Shown here piece after piece: positions 24,086-34,335 of a stretch of DNA of 64,000 bases. The position numbers and the translations under genes are program-made. The notes under the pieces are model-generated. The model was not told the DNA's origin, searched no databases, and saw only the letters and a program-made list of their open reading frames with translations. The stretch comes from Nipponacmea schrenckii. Taxonomy: Eukaryota > Mollusca > Gastropoda > Lottiidae. The number at the start of each line of letters is the position of its first letter. Positions within the stretch are counted from its first letter, which is position 1. The stretch spans positions 26,885,023-26,949,022 of the forward strand of contig CM060200.1 in assembly GCA_030562195.1 (NCBI GenBank), in the 5' to 3' direction.

Positions 24086-24429
24086 AATATACGCGAAGTT
24101 TTATTATGTATTATAGTTACACCACAGTTTAAAGTTAATTGCATATTAATGAGAAAGTTTTTAAGGTTCCACCAAAAACATTTTAAAGGTCAGAATTGTC
24201 AATAATATTTATTTTTGTGAATAAAACAAGAGGTTGAAATTTATCTACTATATCAAACATGGATAGATGTTGTAGCTTGCAATCCACTAAATCTAACGTC
24301 TTTTATGACGTCACCGACTGGGGCTCAACAGGAAGCTACTATTGATATCTGTGCAGATCCCAGCAGGGTTCTAAAAAACCGGAAGCTCTCATGCAAAAAC
24401 CGGAAGTGGTAGAAATTATTTTATGATGC

Positions 24430-25245
24430 GGTTTTAAAATTCATGGTCATTGAAGGTCAAGGTCATTTGATATAGCCTTGTGAATTTTCAAAAAACTAAA
24501 ACGGGTACCAAAAAAATTGATCGATCATAATAGGCATATGTGTGGATAGCTTAGGTCAAGAACATTCTTCTTGAAAAATTCAGGGTCATTGAAGGTCAAG
24601 GTCATTTGATTTGGCCTTTTGAATTTTCAAAAAAATTCAATCGGGCATAAAAAAAAAATTAAATTTGAAAATCAAAATTCTGTTCCCAACAAGTTTTAGA
24701 TAAAGTAACAAGGTTTCGAAAAACACCAAAATCGGACAAATCGAATAAAATTGAGCGGACTTATTAAAATTTTGCTGAATGTTACCGTTCTGTGATGACA
24801 CATAAAGTATCACTTCCGGTTTGGATTTTTAATTCTAAAAGGGTTCTAATTATGTCTGATAGTATATATGTATAGCTTTTGTACTGATTTCTTACATACA
24901 CCGGAAGCTGAATGACCCAACGCGGTTCTAAAAAACCGGAAGTTCTCACGCAAGAAACGGAAGTGGTAGACATTTTTTTATGATGCGGTTTTATTTCTAT
25001 AGGCGACTTCTCTATATTCTGTAATTTTCAAAGCGATCGGATAGTTAGCAACAAAGCTATGCAATTATGCATATTATTAGTATGCAATTACTAACTACTG
25101 ATGCGTAAATATTTTAGTTTTATATATTCATTTTCTATTCCAGTACGTATCTTATCGTATTTTTCAAACCAAATTTCTATACCATATTCGATGTGGGGCT
25201 AGGGAGCTCCCCGAAAAAAAAGTCTAATGAAAACAAAGCGGAATA
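24430..25245 (-). repeat. S repeat, copy 4 (minus, 3' part lost)
   Basis: Reverse orientation: cattgaaggtcaaggtcatt at left, ccggaagttctcacgcaaga in the middle, ending ggggctagggagctccccga then aaaaaaaagtctaatgaaaa caaag. The S start lies next to the recombinase gene that follows. Confidence 0.8.
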
Positions 25246-25387
25246 ATAATAATATTTTTTATTAAAGTGTTACAAATAATTACATATTACAACAATGTCT
25301 ATATCTATTATCTATCTATCTAATCTATCTATTATATATATAAGAGGAAGTGTCTGTATGTGTGTGGGTGTGTGTGTGTGTGTGTCT

Positions 25388-26172
25388 ATGGTCGCCATAG
25401 CTCAAAGACGGAGGCAGGCAGAAAGTTACTTTTGTTCCTCCGCCGTATCGAAACTACCTCGTCATTTAAGGAGTCATCATAAATCAGAACCTGAAGCGGA
25501 AAAATTGATATCCGAAAAAGATCCAAAAAGAATATCTGACATTTTATACAAACTTAGGAACTTGGGAAACCATAAACACAACTCAGAAGTAATACGTCTG
25601 AACAAGGGCTTTTTAATAGTAGGCTATCGCCCTAGAGATGGCAGAGTTAAACCAGAAGATTATGGGCCCTGTTCTTATTGTTATGGGTATTTCGTACGAT
25701 TGGACTTATGGCGACACAGATGTCCACTCAAACCTATTTCTAAACGTAAACGTTCCAGTGAAGATGGCGAAGGGAGTACCAAACACCCACGTGTCAAGGA
25801 AAGGATGGCTTCGAAAAGTTATCTCCTCAAACCTGCTGCGAATCCCCTCTCCGAAATTCTTGGCAAAGTTCTTTGATCAATGAAAAAGGATACAGTTGGA
25901 ATGATTGTCAAAAACGATCAGCTGATTTTAGAAATGGGTAAAAGAGAATATATGAAACTTGGTCATGATGAAGAGCAATTTGCTTACATTCGAACCAAAC
26001 TACGAGAACTCGGAAGACTCTTACTTCAGTTACGATTAAATACAAAACAGCCTAATGCAAATCTCCAACAATTCATAGCTCCTACGCAATTTAGTACACT
26101 CATTAGCGCTGCTCAAAATGTTGCCGGTTTTAATGACAGCTCACATGCTTTTGAAACCCCCTCTTTGGCGCT
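25388..26172 (+). pseudogene. Tyrosine recombinase gene, 3'-truncated copy
   Basis: Copy of the first ~262 codons of the gene described at 32296-34335, including the same in-frame TGA (25874-25876). It starts at the ATG at 25388 (MVAIAQRRRQAESYF) after a TG dinucleotide run. It keeps the two zinc-finger-like motifs and the N-terminal core-binding part (DEEQFAYIRTKLRELGRLLL) and is cut by the duplication junction at about 26172, before any catalytic residue. The 147-codon ORF through 26323 reads into unrelated sequence. One residue differs from copy 2 in the zinc-finger ORF (GYRP against GNRP). Non-functional as a recombinase. Confidence 0.85.
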
Positions 26173-28999
26173 AAAATTCACTGCTCTAAATGGGCATATG
26201 TTTGAATTTGTAAGTGGAGATTTATCAAAAGGATTGAATAAATTTTTATTTTTTATTAAAGAGTTAAAATATTACATAATCAAATTAATCTGTTTCTGGC
26301 AGACAAGTCATAAACAATTATAACTCAAATCAAACTTTAACCCTCTTTTCACACCTCCTGTCAATCAATTTGAATCCTTTTATTATTCTATTTTCACGGG
26401 GAATGTTAAAAACAAATAGTGAGTTTCAAATGGTGGTGGTTGTAGTTGTGATTCTTTATAATACGGTAAGAATAACTGAAGAGTCCTTAGATAATAATTT
26501 TCTGGATCTTTAGTTTTGGAGAATCTCGCTTAAAGAATAATAGCCGATGAGGTTCTAGAACGTTAATTATGTAGCCAAGATCATTTTGTAGTTCGAAGGC
26601 GGGATTTGTGTCTGAATCAACATTTGGATTTTCTGATTTAGATAAGAGCCGATATTCAGAATAAAAGGTGGCTATACACATGCTATGAAATTGTATTGAT
26701 GTAGGTCTAGATTATTATCAATCAACAATGCCTATCATAAATATATTTTGAGCATTTAAAGTTCCGTTTTTTAAATTTGCATTCCATGCTCTAAGCAAAT
26801 GAGGATTATATTGGTTTATCCAGACCTCATTAGGCGATCGTTTAAGGACTATATATGTTTTTTTGTCAGTTTTTCACCAGCCTGTTCATACATCATTTGG
26901 CTAACAATATATAACAATGTTTTTTATATAAACTCGTAGGGAGCATCTGTTTTAAGCTGGAAGTAAGCGTTGAGATTGATTTAAATTTGCAACAAATATT
27001 GTGAACATATGAGTGTCTTGAGTCTAAATGTTCTGAGATAATAAGAAAATTGGCCTATAGGGTTTGACAGAAGGTATGAAAAGAATAAGCATATATCTAG
27101 GCATACCTTTTCTATGGCCTTTGGTTGATACTCACTATTCATAAAGCCCCCTCCCATTTCATTATGGTCTTTGGACCAGTTGGTACTTCTATCCTTTCAT
27201 AGAGCGCCACTCCCATTTCGCCTATAGCCTTTTTAAAAAAAAATTTATGATGTCTTTTTATTGCTATAGGCGACTTCTCTATATTCTGTAATTTTCAAAG
27301 CGATCGGATAATTAATTAGCAACAATGTTGTGCAATTATTCAATTATTATTATGCAATTTCTCACTTCCGATGCATAAAAATTTTAGTTATAAATATTCA
27401 TCCTACATGTGGATAGCTAATGTCAATAACATTCTACTTGTAAAAATTCAGGGTCATTGAAGGTCAAGGTCATTTGATAAAGCCTTTTAATTTTTTTAAA
27501 AAATCAATCGGGCTTAAAAAAAAATTAAATTTGAAAATGAAAATTCTGTTCCCAACAAATTGTAGATAAAGTAACAAGGTTTCAAAAAACACCAAAATCG
27601 TACAAATCGGAGAAAAATTAGCGGACAAATTGTAGATAAAGTAACAAGGTTTCAAAAAACACCAAAATCGTACAAATCGGAGAAAAATTAGCGGACTTAT
27701 TAAAATTTGCTAAATGTCACCGTTCTGTGATAACACATAAGGTTTCACTTCAGGTTAGAATTTTTCCCTCTAATTGGGTTCTAATTATGCCTGAAAGTTT
27801 GTATGTATAGCTCTTGTACTCCTTGTATTCCTTACATACACCGGAGGTTGGGTCACCCAACGTGGTTCTGAAAAACCGGAAGTTCTCACGCAAAAACCGG
27901 AAGTGGTAGAAAATTTTGTATGATATCTTTTTATTTCTATAGGCGACTTCTCTATATTCTGTATGTTTCAAAGCGATCGGATAATTAGCAACAAAGTTAT
28001 GCAATTATTCAATTATTATTATGCAATTTTTCACTTACGATGCATAAAAATTTTAGTTATAAATATTCATTTTCGATACCAGTACGTATCTTATCGCATT
28101 TTCAAACCAAATTTCAATACCATTTGAGTTGAGCTTGAGAGCTTCCCGAAAAAAAAAACAAAAAAAAAACTAGAACTGTGAACAGTTCCGAGAGTGGCAA
28201 ACACCCTCTATGGGTTCAAAAAATATACGCGAAGTTTTATTATGTATTATAGTTACACCACAGTTTAAAGTTAATTGCATATTAATGAGAAAGTTTTTAA
28301 GGTTCCACCAAAAACATTTTAAAGGTCAGAATTGTCAATAATATTTATTTTTGTGAATAAAACAAGAGGTTGAAATTTATCTACTATATCAAACATGGAT
28401 AGATGTTGTAGCTTGCAATCCACTAAATCTAACGTCTTTTATGACGTCACCGACTGGGGCTCAACAGGAAGCTACTATTGATATCTGTGCAGATCCCAGC
28501 AGGGTTCTAAAAAACCGGAAGCTCTCATGCAAAAACCGGAAGTGGTAGAAATTATTTTATGATGCGGTTTTAAAATTCATGGTCATTGAAGGTCAAGGTC
28601 ATTTGATATAGCCTTGTGAATTTTCAAAAAACTAAAACGGGTACCAAAAAAATTGATCGATCATAATAGGCATATGTGTGGATAGCTTAGGTCAAGAACA
28701 TTCTTCTTGAAAAATTCAGGGTCATTGAAGGTCAAGGTCATTTGATTTGGCCTTTTGAATTTTCAAAAAAATTCAATCGGGCATAAAAAAAAATTAAATT
28801 TGAAAATCAAAATTCTGTTCCCAACAAGTTTTAGATAAAGTAACAAGGTTTCGAAAAACACCAAAATCGGACAAATCGAATAAAATTGAGCGGACTTATT
28901 AAAATTTTGCTGAATGTTACCGTTCTGTGATGACACATAAAGTATCACTTCCGGTTTGGATTTTTAATTCTAAAAGAGTTCTAATTATGTCTGATAGTA

Positions 29000-29403
29000 G
29001 GTAGGTAGGTAGGTAAATGGCGAGTTAACGTTCGCTTCCAGCAATTGCTGATATCGCAAACTAGGTAGTTGCACTTTGGTGGTCGTTGGTAGTGGATTTA
29101 GAATCAATTGGATGATTTAGAAAACTGTTGGTTTGGTGGTGGTTTGAGAAATCGTACGATCTGGTCGGAACGAATGTCATGGCGGTGAAACTCGGCCCTG
29201 GATAGTGTGGCGTGAGTGATTCAGTCTTCTACATTCTTCCAAAACTCGTTATGATCATGGTGGTTGTTGTTGGTGGTTGTTGGTTTGGTTTGGTTTGGTT
29301 TGGTTTGGTTTTATTATCTGTCTGTGCTTGGAAGAGTTGAAGACCTAAAAGAAAGAAGAAAAGGAGACGTGAGAAAGGAGAGAAGAAGAGAAAAAAGCTT
29401 TCA

Positions 29404-29436
<33 letters not shown>

Positions 29437-31753
29437 TGTTCTCTTTTGTTTCTGCTATGGAACTTGTTTTGAAAATTGATTATATAAATTTTAAAAGTAA
29501 CTTAGGTTATCTGTTTAAAACAGATGTGGTAATAAATTGGTAGATGAGTTCCATTATTTTGTACCAGTGGTCCGTGGGTGGAGCCAAAATATTCTGTATG
29601 GTGATTGGTATGCCGTTGGTTTCCAGGTAGTCCGTCAATGTCTTACGAGATGGTTTCAATTCGGTGCATTGAATGAGAAGATGCGTCCTGGTGGCAACGT
29701 GTCCGCATCGGCATTTAATGGCATTGAACTGATGGTCTCGCATTACATGGTTGGTGCGTAGTCTGGTTACCAGTTTGCAGATGGCTACAGAAGGATGGTT
29801 AATTTTGGTTTGGTTTGGTATCTTCGGATCGATCTGGTATCTATCGGTGTTGAGGTTCCTTAGCATGTCGTCCCATTTCTGGTTGATCTTAGAGGACACG
29901 AGACTGCAAAATTCTTCATACGAGAATTTTACAGGCTCGATGTTCTCCAGACCCAAACTGTCCTTGGCAACACGGTCAGCTTGTTCGTTTCCAGGGATGA
30001 AGACGTGCGACGGGATCCATGATAGTTCGATCTGGTGGTTGTTGTTGGTTTGGTAGTCGTGAATCATACTTCGGATGTTCGTTAAAACTTCTGACCTACA
30101 ATTAGAAAAATTGTTAGAAATAGACTGAAGGCTACTTAGTGAGTCAGACAGGATTACGGCAGGTTCCGTATAGTTGAGGGATAGCCATGCTATGGCGTCC
30201 CTGATAGCTAGTAGTTCTGCAGTGAACACTGAGCAGTGTGGGGGTATCCGTTTGGCAAGTCTGATGCCTTTCTCCGGAATACACAAACCGTAACCAGTAG
30301 CTGTGCTACTCTTGGAGCCATCAGTATAGATCTTCAAATGGTCGGCGAACTTGGAGTCGATGAGGTCAAGAGCTTGCGCTCTTGCTGCCACTGGGTTCAC
30401 GTGCTTGTTGGTGGACTGGGTCAGCTCGGTGTTGACTATCGGGTTGGTAACCTTCCAAAAAGGAGTATCTGATAGGTGTCGTTGGCTGATGCTAACTTGA
30501 TCGAGTTGGTGCTCTCTCAAGAGATCAGTAGTTGCTTGACCATAGGAGATACTCCGATTTATCTGGTTCTTTCCGACACGAGTGAATCTTCTGATGCTGG
30601 AATACGTTGGACAGCTTTCGGACAGATACTGAAGTTTACCCCAGAATCTGAGAGAGAGTTCCTCCCTCCGAAGAGAAAGGGGTTTCTCTCCCACCTCCTG
30701 AAGCAGTGCCTCATTCTTTGTACCGATTGCTGCCCTGGTGGCAATACGTATAGCTTTCATCTGTAGAACGTCCAGTTTCTTCAGTGTAGTATTACAGGCT
30801 GTACCATAGACGATGCAACCATAATCTATAACTGAGCGAATCAGTGACCTGTACATCATCATTAACGCTTCTCTGTCTGCTCCCCATGTGGTACCTGAAA
30901 CATAACGCATAACATTTAAGATTTTTGTTGTACGATTACAGATATAGTCGATGTGGCTATTCCAACTAAGCTTATGGTCAAAGTACATGCCAATGAACTT
31001 TACTGTTTTCTCTTGCCTAATTTTCACACCATTCAATCTTAGGTCAATACCGTTGTGATCCGTGCGCCTGCTGCAGAGCATCCCGACGGTTTTAGCTTCC
31101 GAAATAATGAAGCCCCAGTCGTTTGCCCATTTGGCAACTTGGTTCAAAGCAGTTTGCATGCGACTTTTCACAGTGTTGAGGTTATTGTGACCTGTCCACA
31201 AGGAACTATCATCTGCATATAAGGCCGTGCTAACCGATCGGTCCTTACTATGCACATAGTCCCGAGAGAGATCGTTGATCATGATGCTGAATAAGGTAGG
31301 GCTGATAACAGATCCTTGGGGGGTTCCATTCTCCAGTGAGTGCTTCTCACTGATGGAATTGGCGACGTTGACTTGTATCTGGCGATCCTTTAGAAAGTCC
31401 TGGATCCACCGGAACATACGCCCCTTGATGCCAAGATTGCTAAGTTTGAAAAGTAGACCATCGACCCATACTAAATCGAAGGCTTTGGATAAATCCAGAA
31501 ATACTGCACTGAAGTAGTTCTTCTTTCCGAGGTGGGCAGCAATGTCATGTTGAAGTCGAACGATTTGATCTATTGTTGACCGTTTCTCTCTGTAGCCGCT
31601 TTGGTTAGGATCGATGAGACCATTTAGTTCACAGTGGTATCGAAGTCTATTGTTGACCATCGTCTCAAATGTTTTACATAGAGTCGAGGTCAGAGAAATA
31701 GGCCTGTATGAACTGCATTGATGTTTGTCCTTTTGCGGTTTTGGTAGAGGAGA
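29000..31753 (-). mobile_element. 5'-truncated I/Nimb-like LINE with target duplication
   Basis: Flanked by an 11-bp direct repeat GTCTGATAGTA (28989-28999 and 31754-31764) that is present once in the undisturbed duplicate near 24858. On the minus strand the 3' end is a tacc microsatellite (five units, seen as ggtaggtaggtagg at 29000), as in I-group elements, which lack a poly(A) tail. The 3' UTR of about 500 nt holds an internal 28-bp A-run (plus strand, about 29405) and tggtt repeats. The 5' end is truncated inside the RT, the usual result of incomplete target-primed reverse transcription. Confidence 0.9.
29507..31753 (-). CDS. LINE pol: reverse transcriptase plus RNase H (partial)
   Basis: Open reading without a break from the truncation point to the stop at 29507 (about 748 codons). 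RT motifs in order: YRPISLTSTLCKTFE, QSGYREKRSTIDQI, AVFLDLSKAFDLVW, NGTPQGSVISPTLF, ALYADDSSLWTG (catalytic Asp pair), GFIISEAKT and KFIGMYFDHKLSWNSHI. The RNase H domain follows: IYTDGSKSS (first Asp), ELLAIRDAI (Glu), ILSDSLSSL (Asp) and WIPSHVFIPGNEQAD (His and last Asp). A C-terminal cysteine/histidine motif follows (CRCGHVATRTHLLIQC). The endonuclease domain and ORF1 are missing. RNase H plus this C-terminus points to the I/Nimb/R1 group. The apparent ATG at 31873 lies in flanking S repeat sequence and is not the element's start. The intact frame implies a recent insertion, but truncation makes it non-autonomous. Confidence 0.9.
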   Translation of the reverse strand, partial: SPLPKPQKDKHQCSSYRPISLTSTLCKTFETMVNNRLRYHCELNGLIDPNQSGYREKRSTIDQIVRLQHDIAAHLGKKNYFSAVFLDLSKAFDLVWVDGLLFKLSNLGIKGRMFRWIQDFLKDRQIQVNVANSISEKHSLENGTPQGSVISPTLFSIMINDLSRDYVHSKDRSVSTALYADDSSLWTGHNNLNTVKSRMQTALNQVAKWANDWGFIISEAKTVGMLCSRRTDHNGIDLRLNGVKIRQEKTVKFIGMYFDHKLSWNSHIDYICNRTTKILNVMRYVSGTTWGADREALMMMYRSLIRSVIDYGCIVYGTACNTTLKKLDVLQMKAIRIATRAAIGTKNEALLQEVGEKPLSLRREELSLRFWGKLQYLSESCPTYSSIRRFTRVGKNQINRSISYGQATTDLLREHQLDQVSISQRHLSDTPFWKVTNPIVNTELTQSTNKHVNPVAARAQALDLIDSKFADHLKIYTDGSKSSTATGYGLCIPEKGIRLAKRIPPHCSVFTAELLAIRDAIAWLSLNYTEPAVILSDSLSSLQSISNNFSNCRSEVLTNIRSMIHDYQTNNNHQIELSWIPSHVFIPGNEQADRVAKDSLGLENIEPVKFSYEEFCSLVSSKINQKWDDMLRNLNTDRYQIDPKIPNQTKINHPSVAICKLVTRLRTNHVMRDHQFNAIKCRCGHVATRTHLLIQCTELKPSRKTLTDYLETNGIPITIQNILAPPTDHWYKIMELIYQFITTSVLNR

Positions 31754-32232
31754 GTCTGATAGTATATATGTATAGCTTTTGTACTGATTTCTTACATACA
31801 CCGGAAGCTGAATGACCCAACGCGGTTCTAAAAAACCGGAAGTTCTCACGCAAGAAACGGAAGTGGTAGACATTTTTTTATGATGCGGTTTTATTTCTAT
31901 AGGCGACTTCTCTATATTCTGTAATTTTCAAAGCGATCGGATAGTTAGCAACAAAGCTATGCAATTATGCATATTATTAGTATGCAATTACTAACTACTG
32001 ATGCGTAAATATTTTAGTTTTATATATTCATTTTCTATTCCAGTACGTATCTTATCGTATTTTTCAAACCAAATTTCTATACCATATTCGATGTGGGGCT
32101 AGGGAGCTCCCCGAAAAAAAAGTCTAATGAAAACAAAGCGGAATAATAATAATATTTTTTATTAAAGTGTTACAAATAATTACATATTACAACAATGTCT
32201 ATATCTATTATCTATCTATCTAATCTATCTAT

Positions 32233-32244
32233 TATATATATAAG
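32233..32244 (+). promoter_or_regulatory. Possible TATA box of recombinase gene
   Basis: TATATATATAAG lies 52 bp before the proposed ATG (32296), followed by a pure TG run; an equivalent site lies at about 25334-25345 in copy 1. Position and sequence suit a core promoter, but the surrounding tct/ta-rich microsatellite could produce it by chance. Confidence 0.3.
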
Positions 32245-32254
32245 AGGAAGTGTC

Positions 32255-32294
<40 letters not shown>

Positions 32295-32295
32295 T

Positions 32296-32784
32296 ATGGT
32301 CGCCATAGCTCAAAGACGGAGGCAGGCAGAAAGTTACTTTTGTTCCTCCGCCGTATCGAAACTACCTCGTCATTTAAGGAGTCATCATAAATCAGAACCT
32401 GAAGCGGAAAAATTGATATCCGAAAAAGATCCAAAAAGAATATCTGACATTTTATACAAACTTAGGAACTTGGGAAACCATAAACACAACTCAGAAGTAA
32501 TACGTCTGAACAAGGGCTTTTTAATAGTGGGGAATCGCCCTAGAGATGGCAGAGTTAAACCAGAAGATTATGGGCCCTGTTCTTATTGTTATGGGTATTT
32601 CGTACGATTGGACTTATGGCGACACAGATGTCCACTCAAACCTATTTCTAAACGTAAACGTTCCAGTGAAGATGGCGAAGGGAGTACCAAACACCCACGT
32701 GTCAAGGAAAGGATGGCTTCGAAAAGTTATCTCCTCAAACCTGCTGCGAATCCCCTCTCCGAAATTCTTGGCAAAGTTCTTTGA
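32296..32784 (+). CDS. Tyrosine recombinase, N-terminal zinc-finger ORF
   Basis: 162 codons from ATG 32296, chosen because the upstream frame is only a TG repeat (Cys/Val run) and the G at +4 suits initiation. Two Cys/His motifs are visible: a degenerate finger (C16, H26, H30/31, in FCSSAVSKLPRHLRSHH) and PCSYCYGYFVRLDLWRHRC (C95, C98, H110, C112). A basic stretch KPISKRKR may be a nuclear signal. The ORF ends LGKVL-TGA at 32782-32784 and is in frame with the next ORF, separated only by a TCA codon. Related multi-domain proteins known from fish and invertebrates carry this zinc-finger region and the recombinase in one chain, so the TGA most likely splits a single ~680-codon gene. Confidence 0.75.
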   Translation: MVAIAQRRRQAESYFCSSAVSKLPRHLRSHHKSEPEAEKLISEKDPKRISDILYKLRNLGNHKHNSEVIRLNKGFLIVGNRPRDGRVKPEDYGPCSYCYGYFVRLDLWRHRCPLKPISKRKRSSEDGEGSTKHPRVKERMASKSYLLKPAANPLSEILGKVL

Positions 32785-32787
32785 TCA

Positions 32788-34335
32788 ATGAAAAAGGATA
32801 CAGTTGGAATGATTGTCAAAAACGATCAGCTGATTTTAGAAATGGGTAAAAGAGAATATATGAAACTTGGTCATGATGAAGAGCAATTTGCTTACATTCG
32901 AACCAAACTACGAGAACTCGGAAGACTCTTACTTCAGTTACGATTAAATACAAAACAGCCTAATGCAAATCTCCAACAATTCATAGCTCCTACGCAATTT
33001 AGTACACTCATTAGCGCTGCTCAAAATGTTGCCGGTTTTAATGACAGCTCACATGCTTTTGAAACCCCCTCTTTGGCGCTGAAATTAGGACACTCTCTTA
33101 AGAAGTGTGCTCTTATTTTGATGGCCGATTCTTTGGAAAAAAATGATAAAGATGGCGCCGATGCCTCAGATAATTTCATCAAGCTTTGTGAAATGAAATG
33201 GGAAACTGAAATAAGTACCCATGCGTTACGCACTTTGTATCAGTACAAACGAAATAATCCAGAGGTTTTACCGACGATGGCGGATGTTGTCAGTCTGACC
33301 AAATACCTCGAGATGGCTGGCGATGCTGAAAAAGCAGAACTTTGTGCACTTACATCATTTAACGACATGAAGAAAGCCTTTGATTTATTGAACGAAATAG
33401 TTATTTGCCAAATTATTTTGTTTAATCGAAGACGACAAGGCGAAGTTTCGAAGATGACTGTCGAAGATTTTAATAAAAAGCACTTTACAAAAGCTGGTGA
33501 CACCACCATTCTTACCGAAATTGAGAAAAATCTATGCAAAATGTTTGAAGTTGTGGAGGTTGTTGGTAAAAAAGGGACCACTGTTCCTATCCTGCTCACC
33601 AAAGAATTAACTGAACTATTCTTAACTATTCTTCTTGACAAAAGGAATAAAATCGGTATACCTGAAAACAACAAATTTCTGTTTGCCAGATCTAACTACC
33701 AAAGTCTCGGACATATACGAGGAAGCGATGCATTGCGCAAGCATTCACTTATGGCTGAAGTAAAAACACCTGAATCGATGAGGTCAACAAAATTGAGAAA
33801 ACAAGTGGCAACGGCAGCTCAAATGCTAGCACTTTCGGAAAATCAGATTGAGTTGCTTGCAACATACATGGGGCACGATATCCGTGTTCATCGAGAATAT
33901 TACCAACTTCCAGACAACGTTTTAAGAGTAACCAAATTATCCAGACTTTTTATTGCAATGGAAAAAGGCACATTATCAAAACAACAAGGGAAGTCTCTTG
34001 ATGAAATAGAAATCACAGAAGCCAGTGACTCCGATGGAAGTGGTTCCGATCAATCGGACAATGAAGAAGATGAAATGGTTCCTGTCAACAAACAAACAAA
34101 GGTTACTTCAAAGCACCAGCAAGCTCTAGCACAAACAAAAACATCTGGGCAGAAGCGTACCTGGACTGAAGATGAAATAATTGCAGTTAGATCCATGAAA
34201 AATATTTTACATCTTCGATTGCCTGGTAAAAGAGACATAGAGAGCATACAAAATAAATTTCCCGTACTGAAAAGAAGAACGTGGAAAAACATCAAGGATT
34301 ATTGCAGAAATAACAGAAAGAAATTACTTCAGTAA
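32788..34335 (+). CDS. Crypton-like tyrosine recombinase with SANT-like C-terminus
   Basis: 515 codons from ATG 32788. Tyrosine recombinases cut and rejoin DNA through a 3'-phosphotyrosine. Residues 20-200 form a helical core-binding-like part. Catalytic positions: R in LFNRRRQGEVSKM (about 214-216), STKLRKQVATAAQML (R337, replacing the usual HxxR), YMGHDIRVHREYY (H363, Y371/Y372). An acidic serine-rich linker (412-428) precedes a SANT/Myb-like segment (RTWTEDEIIAV ... RRTWKNIKDYCRNN, 457-508) that probably binds DNA. This arrangement matches Crypton-type transposases or genes derived from them. The frame is intact to TAA 34333-34335 and reads on from the upstream ORF through one TGA, so expression as a full-length protein would need readthrough, or the copy is newly dead. 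S repeats in opposite orientation lie on either side. Confidence 0.8.
   Translation: MKKDTVGMIVKNDQLILEMGKREYMKLGHDEEQFAYIRTKLRELGRLLLQLRLNTKQPNANLQQFIAPTQFSTLISAAQNVAGFNDSSHAFETPSLALKLGHSLKKCALILMADSLEKNDKDGADASDNFIKLCEMKWETEISTHALRTLYQYKRNNPEVLPTMADVVSLTKYLEMAGDAEKAELCALTSFNDMKKAFDLLNEIVICQIILFNRRRQGEVSKMTVEDFNKKHFTKAGDTTILTEIEKNLCKMFEVVEVVGKKGTTVPILLTKELTELFLTILLDKRNKIGIPENNKFLFARSNYQSLGHIRGSDALRKHSLMAEVKTPESMRSTKLRKQVATAAQMLALSENQIELLATYMGHDIRVHREYYQLPDNVLRVTKLSRLFIAMEKGTLSKQQGKSLDEIEITEASDSDGSGSDQSDNEEDEMVPVNKQTKVTSKHQQALAQTKTSGQKRTWTEDEIIAVRSMKNILHLRLPGKRDIESIQNKFPVLKRRTWKNIKDYCRNNRKKLLQ

Larger units (their letters stand above)
26892..32152 (-). repeat. S copies 5 and 6 in second duplicate, split by LINE
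   Basis: 26892-28165 duplicates the right arm of the inverted S structure, including the 71-bp internal repeat. 28566-28999 continues at 31765-32152 as the duplicate of copy 4, split by the LINE inserted at 29000. Between 28215 and 28560 lies the same unidentified non-coding spacer as at 24070-24430. Confidence 0.85.
22031..33080 (+). repeat. 4.14-kb tandem segmental duplication
   Basis: Unit 1 (about 22031-26172) and unit 2 (about 26171-33080) are near identical at an offset of 4141 bp, except for a LINE at 29000-31753 in unit 2. Subtracting the LINE and its target duplication (2765 bp) from unit 2 returns about 4144 bp. The unit runs from taaaattcactgctctaaat to the codons ...ttggcgct inside the tyrosine-recombinase gene, so unit 1 holds only the 5' part of that gene. 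At the junction near 26171 there is only ct of microhomology. Very recent duplication or assembly duplication. Confidence 0.9.

Noticed and set aside
25295..25387. Upstream ATG at 25295 as start of the recombinase ORF
   Set aside because: The extra residues come from ta/tg microsatellites, and the second copy lacks an in-frame ATG there because the repeat length differs.
29264..29479. 71-codon ORF after tggtt repeats
   Set aside because: Runs through a microsatellite and an A-run in the 3' UTR of the minus-strand LINE.
31754..31873. ATG at 31873 as start of the LINE pol
   Set aside because: This part is S repeat sequence outside the 11-bp target duplication; the frame continues by chance.
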